Assembly: GCF_902459465.1 (NCBI RefSeq)
Contig: NC_047069.1
Coordinates: 4,125,171-4,189,170 of the forward strand
Reading direction: 5' to 3'
DNA: 64,000 nucleotides
Origin: Asterias rubens
Lineage: Eukaryota > Echinodermata > Asteroidea > Forcipulatida > Asteriidae
The notes below the pieces were generated by a model. The model ran no database searches and was not told where the DNA came from. It saw nothing but the letters and a program-made list of their open reading frames with translations. Positions 46,340 through 57,712 of the stretch are shown here, piece by piece; the first letter of the stretch is position 1, and each line of letters begins with the position of its first letter. Both the position numbers and the translations under genes were made by a program.

Positions 46340-47110
46340 ATAAACAAAATGGAAGTCAGTTGTGAATTAAACAATTTCAACCTGAGCATTTTCAAACTCA
46401 GTCAATCACAGAGTAAAATCCTATACATATTTATTTTTTCCTTTTCATAGAGACGATGTGACCTATGTTTACATTCAAACCACCCTCTGTTGACAAAACA
46501 CTGTATACGTCATGTTTCGCCGGGCAAAAAGAGGCATAGTCATGGTAAGTTTGCATACACTTTCTATCTGGCTGCCAAAACACAAAGGTTTTGCCCAGCG
46601 GTATGCGCGCGAATCATGTTATGGTTTTCGGGTGACACCATCGTATATCATTTAAAGTTCTTCTTTTGACTTGGAAAATTCTCCATGGTCAAGCCCCTAT
46701 AACGTTATCTTTCAGATTTGATTTCCTTGCGTTGTTCTAGTTCTTTAAGACCTCTTCGATCATCATCAACCTTGCAGTTATTAACTGTTGAAATTCCTAC
46801 TGTTACAAGATACGTATGGTGACCGAGCCTTTTCAGTAATTACCCCATATCCCTTAGAACAAATTACCAGCGCATATTCATAATGCTCAATCCCTTTTTA
46901 TTCATGATTGATATTCTACACAGGCTCAGATGTGAGTCGGTCAAAGGAGGTGCACGCCATCTTATTCCTTGTATGTTTGATCTTATGCCTGATTATTACT
47001 ATTTTACGTGTATGATTTATTGAAAAAAGTTCAGATTTATAATTTGTGTGTTCGTTGTAAGATTTGTTTGGTAATTATCTTGTAGACAGGAAATGGTGCG
47101 TTTAGAAACA
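46340..47110. other. CEP135 intron, nothing recognised
   Basis: No exon, transposon end or array seen apart from the MITE starting at about 47118. Confidence 0.4.
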
Positions 47111-47543
47111 ACAGTATTAAAGGCAGTGTACATGTTTGGTAATTACTCAAAATATATTAGCATAAAACTTTACTTTGAGCTACTTTTGAGTTTTTGAGAA
47201 AGAGGTTACTTCTCACTAAAGTAATAAAAGACTTCTGGCCAGAAGCCTTTTATTTCTATCTGAAAGCACATTATTTTGTACAACAAGGGTATTTTTTCTG
47301 TCATCATTTACTTGCAACTTCAATGACCAATTGAGTTCAAATTTTCACAGGCTTGTTCTGTTATGCATATGTTGGGATATACCAAGTGGTAATACTGGTG
47401 CCTTTAAGCGCCTACTAAATGTTGTGTATTACTATTATTATTGTATTTAGTCACTTATAACTGTAAACAACGGAAGTTAAATGTTGGGTGTTGTCAGAAT
47501 CTCTAGGATCAGTGAAACTCATTGAATGTTTTAGGATACGTAC

Positions 47544-47636
47544 CTCTGCAAGATGTCTCTCAAACTTATCAAGGAGCGACTGCAGTTCATCTCTTTCCCT
47601 TCTCAGTTTGATTATCTCAGTTTCCTCAGCAACCGT
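47544..47636 (-). CDS. CEP135: CEP135 exon 9
   Basis: Acceptor TTGTCTTAAAG, donor GTACGT; 31 codons in phase 0. It encodes TVAEETEIIKLRRERDELQS and LLDKFERHLAE, matching the RDELQxxLExFExHxxEI segment of CEP135 and TSGA10. Confidence 0.95.
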
Positions 47637-47789
47637 CTTTAAGACAAAGAAAAGATTGAGATGGTCAGGGTTAGCGTAGAAACTGATTAGCAATACACCA
47701 AATGTTGAATTTCTTGAAATTCCTTTCTAGCTATAACTCTAATCAAAATTAAGCAACAACGGTTTCAAATTAAGATTTGAAAGTGTAAA

Positions 47790-48115
47790 TAATAATTGTA
47801 ATAATATTTAGCTGTTTATATAGCGCTTTACACACCCAAAAGGGTGTCTCAAAGTACTTCCAACATTAGTACCCCAGCATGAGTATACAGCCTGTGTAAC
47901 AAATATGCGCTACTCTACTAAATCAATCACAAGAACCATCTCTGCCCTCACAGGTACCAATTTACCCCTGGGTGGAGAGAAGCAATAATTTAAGTGTCTT
48001 GCTCAGGGACACAAGTGTCACGACCGGGACTCAAAAATTAAACTCTGCTGAACAGAAAAAACAGAGCTTGAGTTCGGTGCTGTTATCCGCTCAGTCATGA
48101 CACCCTACAACAAAT
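47790..48115 (-). mobile_element. tRNA-derived SINE, minus strand
   Basis: Minus-strand head GGTGTCATGACTGAGCGGAT, body CCTGAGCAAGACACTTAAAT, tail GTGTAAAGCGCTATATAAAC then ATATTATTACAATTATTATT. It is one of the more complete SINE copies and ends about 50 bases from the exon 8 donor. Confidence 0.75.
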
Positions 48116-48166
48116 TTCCTTTTTAAAAGGCTGTACATTATTAAGAAACTAAATTAAAAGTAATAC

Positions 48167-48304
48167 CCTGTCTCTTGTGGGTGGAGATACTGTGGCTTTC
48201 TTGGGGCTGATGGATGAACGAGCTCTTAGCATCTCATATTCCTTCTTGTAGTAATTCTTCTCATCTTCAAGAACTCGCATTATAGCCTCATAGTGGGAAG
48301 AAGA
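48167..48304 (-). CDS. CEP135: CEP135 exon 8
   Basis: Acceptor GTGCACACAG, donor GTATTA; 46 codons in phase 0. It encodes SSSHYEAIMRVLEDEKNYYK, KEYEMLRARSSISPKKATVS and PPTRDR, a second EDEKNYYKKEYE block resembling that of exon 7. Confidence 0.9.
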
Positions 48305-48369
48305 CTGTGTGCACAAATAGGATTCTTATTATTTAATTTGGCATCAAAATGAATAAACAAAAAGAAGAA

Positions 48370-48850
48370 CCAAACTGATTAAAATCCAAGGACAGCTCAA
48401 GAGATGATTAAAAAACAGGTTATTTCCATCTAGATCCTTAAAAAAAACAAAGACACACAATTCAGAACAACAACAAAAAAGTGCACAGGAAAAAGTGAAC
48501 AATGGAAAACAAAACACTTACACAATTCTTAAAGATTAGATTGAAATGCCATTTTAAATTGTTAGAACATTTGTTGTTAGGAAGTATGTTCCATTGATGA
48601 ATTCCAGTTAAACAAATGTATTGCACTCTGTCCCTTTTAATTTTGGTACAATACAATTGGTGGAACTACCCCTTGTCAACTAGATGTGAATATCTGAAAC
48701 CTCCCTGAGGTAGTCTGGTGTCATTTTGAATTGTGTAATACGATCATTAATGCTTAACATGCCCAGTTTGTTCAAAAATCTCAAAGGCAATGTTTCATGG
48801 ATTTCAAAGTAACCAACTCGACCAGTATGCGATTAAATCAATAATTGATT
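48370..48850 (-). mobile_element. Degraded LINE RT C-terminus, minus strand
   Basis: Minus-strand frames read LNKLGMLSINDRITQFKM, then TRGSSTNCIVPKLKGTECNT and LEFINGTYFLTTN, with stops. The TRGSS-x-x-x-VP-x-KG motif is a standard block near the end of some LINE reverse transcriptases. Intron between exons 7 and 8. Confidence 0.65.
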
Positions 48851-48981
48851 TTCCATTCCATTATTATACATACAAATCAAACCCATAGCTTAAAACAAAT
48901 TTGTCATGGTTAAAATAAAACAAAACAAAAACAGAACAACTAGGGATAAATTTAGACACATCAAAAACAATGTATTGATAC

Positions 48982-49238
48982 CTTCTTATCCGCTTTGCTA
49001 GGAGTCCTTGATGGACTAGCTGCCCGGCTTGACCTTTTAGGACTTAGGTCTCTAGACACAGTCCGTGACATATTGTGACTCTTCAGCAACTTATTGAGGA
49101 CATCTGTCTCTCCTTTGTAGTAATCTCTCTCCTCCTCAAGGGTCTTGAGGTAGGTGTCCATCTTAGAAGGCGACTTTGTTTTGGTCTTACCTCCTGCTTT
49201 GTTTCGGATTCGTTCAAGCTCTAAGACAAGCTCTCTCT
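48982..49238 (-). CDS. CEP135: CEP135 exon 7
   Basis: Acceptor TCTCAACAG, donor GTATCA; phase 1 in, 0 out. It encodes RELVLELERIRNKAGGKTKT, KSPSKMDTYLKTLEEERDYY and a Ser/Arg/Pro-rich linker (SPKRSSRAASPSRTPSKADK). The SPSxxDTxLKxxEEERDxYK block is a CEP135 hallmark. An internal AGGAGGTAAGAC could be a cryptic donor. Confidence 0.95.
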
Positions 49239-49324
49239 CTGTTGAGAAGATTCAATAGTTTGAATAACACAGCTTTTTCTCTTCTTCACTATTTATCTGT
49301 TTATGTTTGTCGTCTCTAGTTAGC

Positions 49325-49478
49325 CAGCTGCTCACCAAAGTCTTCCTAACTTAGGATTAATCTTAGGACTTGGGCAAGTTAAGTTCCGTAACTATAGGAC
49401 GCAAATGAACCCATCCTAAGTTAGGACGAGTTACTCGTCCTAACTCAAAATTAATCCTAGCCTTCCGTGAAACCAGCT
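49325..49478. mobile_element. MITE, TTCACNAAACTCTT family
   Basis: CTGCTCACCAAAGTCTTCC at the left, GTTACTCGTCCTAACTC in the middle and CCTAGCCTTCCGTGAAACC at the right. Confidence 0.55.
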
Positions 49479-49719
49479 GCTGGTAATTTAATTCTTTGAA
49501 GTTTGTGTTGGTGTTTTGCAACAGCATTGTTCGTATTGTCTGTCTTGTCTTTGTTTCATGATTTGCTGTTTGCTTGTCTGTCTGAGGCTGTTTTCTACAA
49601 GCCTCGGCTTACTCTAACAGCCTCATGCTCTCACTTCTCTCTTTATCCAAATTCTGTTATTCCCTGGGGTTTCTTGTGAAAAGGGCTTTAGGAGCTGCTA
49701 TTTGAAATGTTGCACCCAC

Positions 49720-49870
49720 CATTTGAAGTAAGCTTGCTGATTTTGTCACTGAGCCATCGTTTGTCATCTTGGACACGAATCAGTAGATCTTGTAACCTTC
49801 CCATCTCCTGGCCCTGTAAAGACAGCTCAAGATTGGATTGCTCAACATCTGCGATCAAATTCTTATTCTC
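49720..49870 (-). CDS. CEP135: CEP135 exon 6
   Basis: Acceptor GTTCTTTAG, donor GTGGGT, out in phase 1. It encodes ENKNLIADVEQSNLELSLQG, QEMGRLQDLLIRVQDDKRWL and SDKISKLTSN. Coiled coil, recognised from phase continuity and position more than from identity. Confidence 0.9.
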
Positions 49871-50311
49871 CTAAAGAACATAATGCAAAAATATACATTT
49901 TATTTGTTAATGAGAAATGAAAACCTTGTCTTATTATGTACATAAAGTATTTAACCAAAACAATGTTAAACCAGTAAGGCTGTGTCAGAATTGACCGCTA
50001 CAGCTATGGTTACGGCTAGATTTCTGTGTCATCATGTATTGAGGTATAGGAGGTCCTTAGCAACACCCTTAGGAACAGTCGTAGCCGTAGCTGTCAGTTC
50101 AGACACGGCCTTAGCTTGGAGGATGCAATAACATGCCCAACTCTGCGTAGCCTTCTTATACAGGAGCCTTCTAATAAACAAGTATTTCCAGAATTTTGGG
50201 GTTACATTGGTAAAATCAGTTTAGATTAGCCTGTTTTTCATCTTTATACATGTACATGTCAATCATTTCAAAGGCATTAAGTTCCACAGTCTCCTTATTT
50301 GTATATTTTAC

Positions 50312-50593
50312 CTGTCTAAGTTGGTCCAGCTCAAGATCTAAAGATGCCACTTCTCTTGATGTTTCCTGTAGTTCTACCTTTGCATCCGTAACATCCTTAT
50401 CGGCAGCCCATATCACATTGTTCTTGTCTGCTTGAAGCTTATGGGCAAGGCGGTCAACATTCCGCAACTCATTCGCTAGCTCTTCATTCTTCTCTGTGAG
50501 TTCAATGACCTTCTGGTTTGCATTGTCTTGTGAAATGGTCGACTCACGTAGACGTCGTTCAGCGTCGCGGTTAGCTTGTTGTAAATAGTCAAT
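50312..50593 (-). CDS. CEP135: CEP135 exon 5
   Basis: Acceptor ATATTCCAG, donor GTAAAA; 94 codons in phase 0. It starts IDYLQQANRDAERRLRES and continues as coiled coil through LTEKNEELANELRNVDRLAH to LDLELDQLRQ. Strong alignment to vertebrate CEP135. Confidence 0.96.
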
Positions 50594-51404
50594 CTGGAAT
50601 ATGTCAAAATCAAAGCTTTGACTATACTGATATAGCATTCAAATGATTGATTTAATAGTATACAAATATTGAATGTGAGGTGCAAATATTTTTGTAAGTT
50701 GGAAGATGGAATGTTCTTTTCAACGAGGCGGAGCTGAGTTGAATGGAACATTTCATCTTTCAAAGAATGATCATATTTGCACCATTGCAGGAATGAAAAA
50801 CATTCATTATTTGTTTTATATAACATCCAACATGTCCAAGTAGATCTTTGTCATTTTGATTGGAGGATACAACTTCAGAAAACAAACAAAGCGTACAATA
50901 TTTAATTGTGACATTACACCAATTTCTTTTATTAGTTTGGCTTGTTCTGTACTACTGCGTATTTTGAGACACGCAGGCAGGCGCTGTAATGTAGAATGTG
51001 CCTTGCAGTAACTACGGCTGCATTATCAAAGACACGCGCACGCAGTGATGTGGTATGCACCGTGCAATACAGATGGAAAGAAAAATGCCTAGCATGCAAT
51101 GGCTTGTTAATTTGCTATCATGTGACGGACAATCCTCCAATCAAATGGCAAGGATCTGCTGTATATAAAAATACAATAATGGGTCAATATTAGAGACAAG
51201 CACATTCATCAATTACCAAAAAGCAGCTATGCAAAATAATACAATTGAAGTAAAGTTCTGAATACTCCATGAAACAAAATCATTCAAAACATAACATTTT
51301 TCAAGCCTGCATAAAACATACTATTTCTCACATCTACAAGGGCACTAATGGGACATGCAAACATATAGAAGCAAAAGAAATCTTTAATTAATTTTATTCA
51401 AGAC

Positions 51405-51565
51405 CTTTCAATAGGAGACTTTTGAGACACCGGCGGCAGCAGACATAACGGTCCTTTTTGGCGGATCTGAGCGTGGAGGCGCATGCTCAGTATTGCTTGC
51501 GTAGGTCTGAGCATGCGCACTACTGTGAAAAAGGACCGTCTAAAGTCTCCCATTGGGGAACATGT
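51405..51565. repeat. Imperfect foldback
   Basis: AACGGTCCTTTTTGGC and GAAAAAGGACCGTC are inverted, as are GGCGCATGCTCAG and CTGAGCATGCGC; outer AATAGGAGACTTTTGAG pairs loosely with CTAAAGTCTCCCATT. Confidence 0.55.
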
Positions 51566-52202
51566 CCAGTTTAAAAACACAGTGAAAGTTAGGGAAGGCA
51601 AGTAACTACAAATACAATATATACATGACCACCAAAGTATAGATGTTTTAATTTGTCTACCTCCAGATGATATTGACATGTGCACGTTGGTCTTCCATTT
51701 TGTCTAGGTACGTGGACGTGCAAGTTAATTGGTACACATGTGCAGTTACAAGCTGTGTAACATTGCCTGCACCCATTAGACTCCTAGCAGCACCAGGTAG
51801 TGGAATAACGCCACGCAACAGAAATAAAGGTAAGTTGCAGGCAATTAATGAGATTGTAAATAAAAAGGAAGGAGCTTACATAGAACTGTCTGTAGTTTAG
51901 GTTTTGATCAGGAATTAGCTCTACTCATGTGAATTTATCAGAGGGATGGCCTTTGTGTCCTTTAAAAGTTTCCCATTGACTTCGAAGATTTTCCAATGGA
52001 AATGCCTTTTGCATTTTAAGAATGGCCTTGCCCTTTCAAAGAAGGAATTCAAGGCCTGACTTTTTCAAAATGAATTCAAGGTGCCAATCGATTTTTAAAA
52101 GGTTGTTTTAAAAGGGTGTATGGTGACTTTACTGGAATACCCTGCCAATTGTTTCCTAAAACCATTTTATTTGAAAACATGAAAGCTGATTGTTTCACAA
52201 AC

Positions 52203-52331
52203 CTGGACATTAAGATGCGAGATTAGCCTTTCATTACTCCTATTCTTGGCCTCTGTTGAGACCACATCAAAAGGTCGTCCTCCCTCTAGCTGACGAGACA
52301 GGCGAGTTATCTCATTATCTCGAATTTCAAC
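52203..52331 (-). CDS. CEP135: CEP135 exon 4
   Basis: Acceptor TTTATATAG, donor GTTTGT; 43 codons in phase 0. It encodes VEIRDNEITRLSRQLEGGRP, FDVVSTEAKNRSNERLISHL and NVQ, closely matching the vertebrate E-REIERLS...LDGGRSPDVL segment that precedes DFLQQAN. Confidence 0.95.
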
Positions 52332-52470
52332 CTATATAAAGAAAAGAAAGAAAGTTAATTTCTCCTTTACTTTTGGGTGAAAAGTGTCACAATTACAGTG
52401 TATTTAAACCATTCACCTTGTTATTGACAATTCAAATTTGAGAACTTCACACATTTGTGCTGTCTGCATT

Positions 52471-52726
52471 TAAAGACATTGGACACTATTTGTAATTGTC
52501 TAAGACTAGTCTTCACGGTTGGTGTATCTCAACATATATGCATAAAATAACAAACCTAAGAAAAAAAAACACCATCGTGGAAAATTACTTCTTTTTCGAA
52601 AACTACGTCACTTCAGAGGGAGCCGTTTCTCACAATGTTTTTTCTATCAACCTCTCCCCATTACTCGTTACCAAGTAAGATTTTATGCTAATAATTATTT
52701 TGAGTAATTACCAATAGTGTCCACTA
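52471..52726. mobile_element. MITE, GGCACTGGACA family, internally shortened
   Basis: Ends AGACATTGGACACTATTTGT and TAATTACCAATAGTGTCCAC; the palindrome arms in the middle are partly lost. Confidence 0.75.
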
Positions 52727-53059
52727 AAGCCATTCACCTTGTAGAGTTGGCAGTTAAAATTTGAGAACTTCCCACATTTGTGCTGTCTGCATTTAACGTA
52801 AACGTACCAATTTCACCTGTTAGTTTTATCTAAATTTATGAATAAAACAATCGAATGGTTCCAAAACCATAGGTATACTTTGCCTCTAAACTCTGCATTT
52901 AAACGAAGTCTATGAAATTGGCTGATAGTATGTAAGGCATGGGATTATCATAAACCAAGGGTTAATCAAAAAAATCTGAAATTGAACTAAGTTTGGGGTT
53001 CTCTATGAATTGAATGGGGCTATACTTTAATTGTGAAACTTGATTAAAGCTCAGTGGTC

Positions 53060-53880
53060 CAAAATGCCATTAGCCCGCTAGCCTGGGACTACCAGATATA
53101 CAGCCGCGCTACTCATTTATCCAGTTTGATAAATTGATAGCCCGGTGGGCTAGTGGACAAATAATGTACAAAACAACATCACAAACAATAATGAACTGTG
53201 CTATGGTAACATGAAATACTTTCGCTGACCAGTTTGTGCCGTCACTCAAGACGTTGAGTGTTTTTCGGGCTACAAAAATCTCATCAGGGCTACTAACAAA
53301 CTCAATTTTGACCCCTAAAAGCCAAACTACCTAGTGGAAGAAAAAACACAAAATTATGACTAGACTAGAGTAGGTGATCCCATTCATACCACATTCCAGC
53401 ATGTACTTATCATTATTATTAACTTTGGTGTGATGTCCGGAAGTCATGTGTTGAATGGCTTCTGATAAAGGTTTTGAGTTGACAAAAAAAAGAGATTGAC
53501 GGCACATTAATCCAGAGGTCGCAGTTCCAGTTCCACTTCAGTAAATTTGTATTTCAACCCCAATTTTTTTTTTTTTTTACAGTTTACACATTCAGTTTCC
53601 CTATTGTTTATTACTTGAAGTTGATAGCCTAAATGACAGTCATTCCCAAATTGCTACCTCCATGGTTAAACTTTTTAATATTTAAAAATACAGAGCAGAA
53701 TTATTTTTCCCAGATTGAAAAGCAAATCATGAATTTGTTTGGTCATGCTCAATGATGATTATATGAAAGAAGTACACCTGCTGCTGCAAGTGCAACAGTT
53801 ATATGCAGTGGTAATTATGCAGATGAATGGCTGCATTGAGATAATTCATTCATGGCTAAAGTCTATTATTTAATGAGCTT
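53060..53880. other. CEP135 intron, no repeat or exon recognised
   Basis: The stretch has GGCTAGTGG and CCATTAGCCCGCTAGCC-like short inverted pieces near 53068 and 53140. Nothing else that I can support. Confidence 0.35.
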
Positions 53881-53882
53881 AC

Positions 53883-53924
53883 CCTCCGTCTAGGTTTGGT
53901 CTTCTTCTTGGAAACATCAGCCAT
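53883..53924 (-). CDS. Possible alternative first exon of CEP135
   Basis: ATG at 53924-53922 in a strong start context (AAAAATGGC) begins MADVSKKKTKPRRR and stops exactly at a consensus donor GTAAGC, phase 0, in frame with exon 4 (VEIRDNEITRLSRQ). Such an isoform would lack the microtubule-binding N-terminus and keep the coiled coil. It lies in the 4.6-kb intron between exons 3 and 4. No transcript evidence is available here. It could instead belong to an unrelated transcript or be chance. Confidence 0.5.
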
Positions 53925-54285
53925 TTTTACTCAATTGAAAATTCAGATGAGTCTTTGAAAATTAAGTTTTAATTCTGAACTAAGAAATCCTTTAGGTCCA
54001 TAAAACAATTCAAATTCCAGAATGAAAATCCCATTCACTGCCTGCACTTGAATAGACTGGTGTTTAAACCCTAACGGTTATAATGCCCCAGCTGTGTGTG
54101 AGGTGGGTGTGTGTGTATAGTGAGCCATGCACACTTTATCAATGAAGTATTGTGTTGACCTTTATGCTAATGAGTTTACTTTACTACCTGCCCCAATCCC
54201 TTGTACCATTGTCATTCAACAACCAATGCTACACTGACCCAAGAAAATTCATTCAACAAGTCAACTTGCCAGTTACTACCCTTAT

Positions 54286-54330
54286 CCAATCACAGCATGA
54301 GGTTTTTGAATACTCATTTGCATATATAAG
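54286..54330 (+). promoter_or_regulatory. CCAAT, octamer and TATA motifs
   Basis: CCAAT at 54286-54290, octamer ATTTGCAT at 54316-54323 and TATATAAG at 54323-54330, in the order of a compact Pol II promoter on the plus strand. The TATATA core and octamer also read on the minus strand, about 400 bases upstream of the possible alternative CEP135 start exon. No transcript is known to me. Confidence 0.4.
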
Positions 54331-54369
54331 CAGTAACTGATCAAAGGTCAGCACTGTACAGCAGCGTGC

Positions 54370-54501
54370 ATGGTTACAGTTGTGAGGGACAATGGGAGCT
54401 TCCATTATCTGAATAGGGGGTTAAGTGCTATACAAAGGTCCCTGGTTCTGAAGGGGGCAAATAAACAAATATCAGCTGTTCATAACAGTAAAATTACTTG
54501 A
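54370..54501 (+). CDS. Short hypothetical ORF downstream of the TATA motif
   Basis: ATG at 54370, 40 bases after TATATAAG, opens a 43-codon frame starting MVTVVRDNGSFHYLNRGL and ending TGA. No domain, no recognised homologue. The start context is weak at -3 (T) but has G at +4. It is listed because of its position; it may be chance. Confidence 0.2.
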   Translation: MVTVVRDNGSFHYLNRGLSAIQRSLVLKGANKQISAVHNSKIT

Positions 54502-55123
54502 AAACAAGTGGATTTCTTTTCTTTTTCATGTTTTCTCCAGTCATAGCAGGGACTCTATGCCCCAGTCAAGTCCATGTATTTTGTTGTCATGCTACTGCAT
54601 AGAAGTGGAATTCTCAAGTTATAATTCAGGAAGGAAATGACTGGTTTGGTCGTTATGAGAAACAGCTGCTACATGCACTATAGGCCGATGGTACTAGGAT
54701 GCTGTGTATAAAGGCAAGGAACATTTACCTACGATGTGCATCTTGAATATGGAAGATGAATGAATAGGTTTATGGTCTCTATTGTTTATTAAGGCCTAGT
54801 CTCTATGCCTACATGTGAATGTGTGCATAAAATTATTTCAATAAAATATTATATTTATAGGCACTGGACACCTTTCACTTGGTGTAGCCCAACATGTATA
54901 AATCTGTACCCTTGTGGCACAAATTTGTGTGCTTTCAGATGCCTAAGAAAGGCTTCAGGCCTGAAGTCTTTTAATATATGAGTGAGAAATTATCTCTTTC
55001 ACCAAAAGCCTTAGTGTTCATAATGTATTGTTATTGAGTTTTGGGAATATTCATGTCAAACAACAAGTGATTATAACCTAATAATACGGTTAATTGTTTG
55101 AGATAGGATTTGTTTGTTTGTTT

Positions 55124-55319
55124 AGATGATCTTCCCGTCAAGGGAACTCAGCAAACTCCCACAAGGGGATATAAACACCAAGCTGGCAACAACTCTCTCA
55201 TCAACACAATCATCATGTTCTTGGTACATGTAATTATATTGGAAGTGATTCTAATCGTTTTATGTAGGCTGATAGTTGATAAACAACACATTTTTGAGCT
55301 GTACACACTGTCAAAATAA
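55124..55319 (+). CDS. Possible small membrane-peptide exon
   Basis: After GTTTGTTTAG the frame reads DDLPVKGTQQTPTRGYKHQA, then NNSLINTIIMFLVHVIILEV and ILIVLCRLIVDKQ, a plausible single membrane helix, ending TYTLSK-like residues before TAA (55317-55319). AATAAA at 55315-55320 overlaps the stop. No family recognised; coding status unproven. Confidence 0.2.
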
Positions 55320-55974
55320 AATCAAAATACATGTAATATCTTCCACCCACACATGAAAACTAAACTTTTTGTGAGTATTCCTGTTTGGGGGGGGGGGGGT
55401 ATCAAAACAAAACTTTAAAATCCCTTTTAGTTTTTATTATGACTTTTTAAGGCCTACAAGAAAAAGCTTTTACAATTATAAAAAAATAAATAAATTACAT
55501 TATAAACAAAAAGTCCCACCTTAAATATACCCTCTACTTAGGTGAGGAGGTCTGCGAAAAATGTGAAAATCTTTTGAGTATAGTTGGTTCCGAAAAGAGC
55601 CGACCACTGATTGACAACTCAACGTTTCGATCAGTACCTATGCCTGTAAGCTCTGTGAAGACGATCAGAGCATACTGATCAAAAGGTAGAGTTTTCAAGC
55701 ACCTGTTCTTTCAGAACCAAATCTACTCATGGTGTTACCACAGACCTTCCCGTTTATATTCCCACCATGCAAAATTTTCAAATCCTACTCCAGCTAAGTC
55801 CTGTTTAATAACAGTTTTCATGCACAGTATCATAGATTTCCAACATTATTAGAAACTTTAGGCAAATTTACACACAATAGATTATAATTGATTTCTGAGG
55901 CATATACAGTAACTAAACCACAAGGGAAACTGACTGGGTAAATGTTATTTTCAATTTGGGGTTATCTAGAGCGG

Positions 55975-56048
55975 GATGTGAACCCGAGACCTCCGGATTA
56001 ACGAGCAAATACTCTATTACAGTAACTGGGCTATCTAGCTCTAGATAG
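55975..56048 (-). mobile_element. tRNA-like SINE head
   Basis: On the minus strand GATAGCCCAGTTACTGTAAT (A-box region), GTTAATCCGGAGGTCTC (anticodon/variable region) and GGGTTCACATCCCGC (B box and T arm). It could fold partly as a tRNA but has mismatched stems, so a tRNA-derived repeat is likelier than a tRNA gene. Confidence 0.45.
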
Positions 56049-56587
56049 TGTTGTCTGTCTCTTTATTTTGTCAATATCTTTGTTCGGGTGGCTCCAGTCA
56101 GAAACTGCTTTATAATCAAAGATCACACCCAAATTTACGCTTCATTCAACCCTTGAAGCGGCATTAGAGCGACCGCCTAAAAGGGATGCAACTTTTCTCT
56201 TTAAAAATATTAAGTATTAACCCACACCTGTGACGTCATGCTATTCTTAAATTGCTCCATTATTTTGCATGAACGGGACAACGGGTACAACTATTCAACC
56301 GTTGTGCAAGCGGATAAAACTGTCAGTAGAATTACACCAAAGCCAGTCACATTAACTTTACGGGTGGCAGCGAAAGAAAAAGATGAATGGAAACATGGCT
56401 TTTGACTCATACTTGATTAACTATTCAAGATTTATGTAGCACCTTGTAAACCCTGTAAGGTGCTACATATTTGGGTCTCAGAATTCATAACTTTCAATAA
56501 CCTCTCTTTCTGTTTAAATGTATATCACTAAGCGCCTCAAGTACCCTGTTGGTAGATATGTCCGCTATATAAGACTTGTGTGAATTA

Positions 56588-56978
56588 AAGGCACTGGACA
56601 CTATTGGTAATTACTCAAAATAATTGTTAGCATAAAAACCTACTTGGTAACAAGCAATGGAGAGCTGTTGATGGTATTAAACATTGTGAGAAATGGCTCC
56701 CTCTGAAGTAACGTAGTTTTCAAGAAAAAAGTAATTTTCCACTAAATTATTTAAATTTGATTTCGAGACCTCAGAATTAGATTTTGAGGTCCCGAAATCA
56801 AGCATCTGAAAGCTTACAACTTTGTTGTGTGACAAGGGTGTTTTTTCTTCCACTATTATCTCGCAACTTCCATGACCAATTGAGCTCAAATTTTCACAGT
56901 TCAGTTATTTTATGCATATGTTGAGATACACCAAGTGAGAAGACTGGTCTTAATTACCAAAGGTGTCCAGTGCCTTTG
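56588..56978. mobile_element. MITE, GGCACTGGACA family
   Basis: TTAA-AGGCACTGGACACTATTGG at the left; AGGTGTCCAGTGCCTTT at the right, nine bases from the donor side of CEP135 exon 3. Confidence 0.85.
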
Positions 56979-56986
56979 ACACTTAC

Positions 56987-57252
56987 CTGCTTAGACAGTC
57001 TCTTTATCATCTTCTCGTTCCTTTCTTCTTTCACACTCAATCTGTCCACTTCATTTTGAAGAGTCCCAGCCCTGTCATCAGACTGCTTCACTAGGTCTGC
57101 TATATATGGGTCATTAGGCACGGTGCTCACCACCGGTCTCTCATCGAAGGGATCTGATAGAGGCTGATGAGAAGCATCTGCCATGTCTGCTGGTACAGTG
57201 CAATCTATGTCCATTCTCTGCCGACGAAATGGTATATGTCTCTTGCGGCCAC
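56987..57252 (-). CDS. CEP135: CEP135 exon 3
   Basis: Acceptor TTTTCCCCAG, donor GTAAGT. It completes PGGRKRHIPFRRQRMDID, followed by a proline-rich linker, NDPYIADLVKQSDDRAGTLQ and a coiled coil ending MIKRLSKQ. This matches the PDDPYIADL linker of vertebrate CEP135. A GGCACTGGACA-family MITE ends 9 bases downstream of the exon on the intron side (56978). Confidence 0.95.
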
Positions 57253-57712
57253 CTGGGGAAAAGAATGGGTCATTGTGTGTTAATCTGGGGGAGATTTTAC
57301 TGAACAAATTCTCAGGAAATTCTCTTGCAATTGACAAAAAGGCATTTTAAACCGATGCAGATTCTCTTTGCTCAAAGATGGGAACTTGGTCTTTAAACAG
57401 AATTGTTTTTGGGGGTGGATAAATATAAGAGATATCCCTCTGAAAAGAGTTAAATTTGTGAGAAAGGGCAGATAAAGCAGGCCTGAATGCTTCGTTTTTG
57501 AAAGGACAAGGGCACCAAGGCATTTTCACTTTGTAAAGGGCACCCTATGAGGAAATTTTTCATTTCTACTGGAGCATTTTAAGGGCACCAAGGCAATGAC
57601 CAGGGGGCATGGAGGCAATCGCCTTCGTTGCCTTCGTGAAGTATCAGTGTGTAAAGTAATTACTCTTCTCCACTCAAAACCTGATTCAAACAAAATGATG
57701 AAATAAGTTTAC

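Noticed and set aside
50996..51193. Plus-strand 65-codon frame in the CEP135 intron
   Set aside because: No homology, no splice or promoter support.
55975..56048. A functional tRNA gene on the minus strand
   Set aside because: A- and B-box-like motifs are present but the acceptor stem does not pair well and the context is repeat-rich; a tRNA-derived SINE is more likely.
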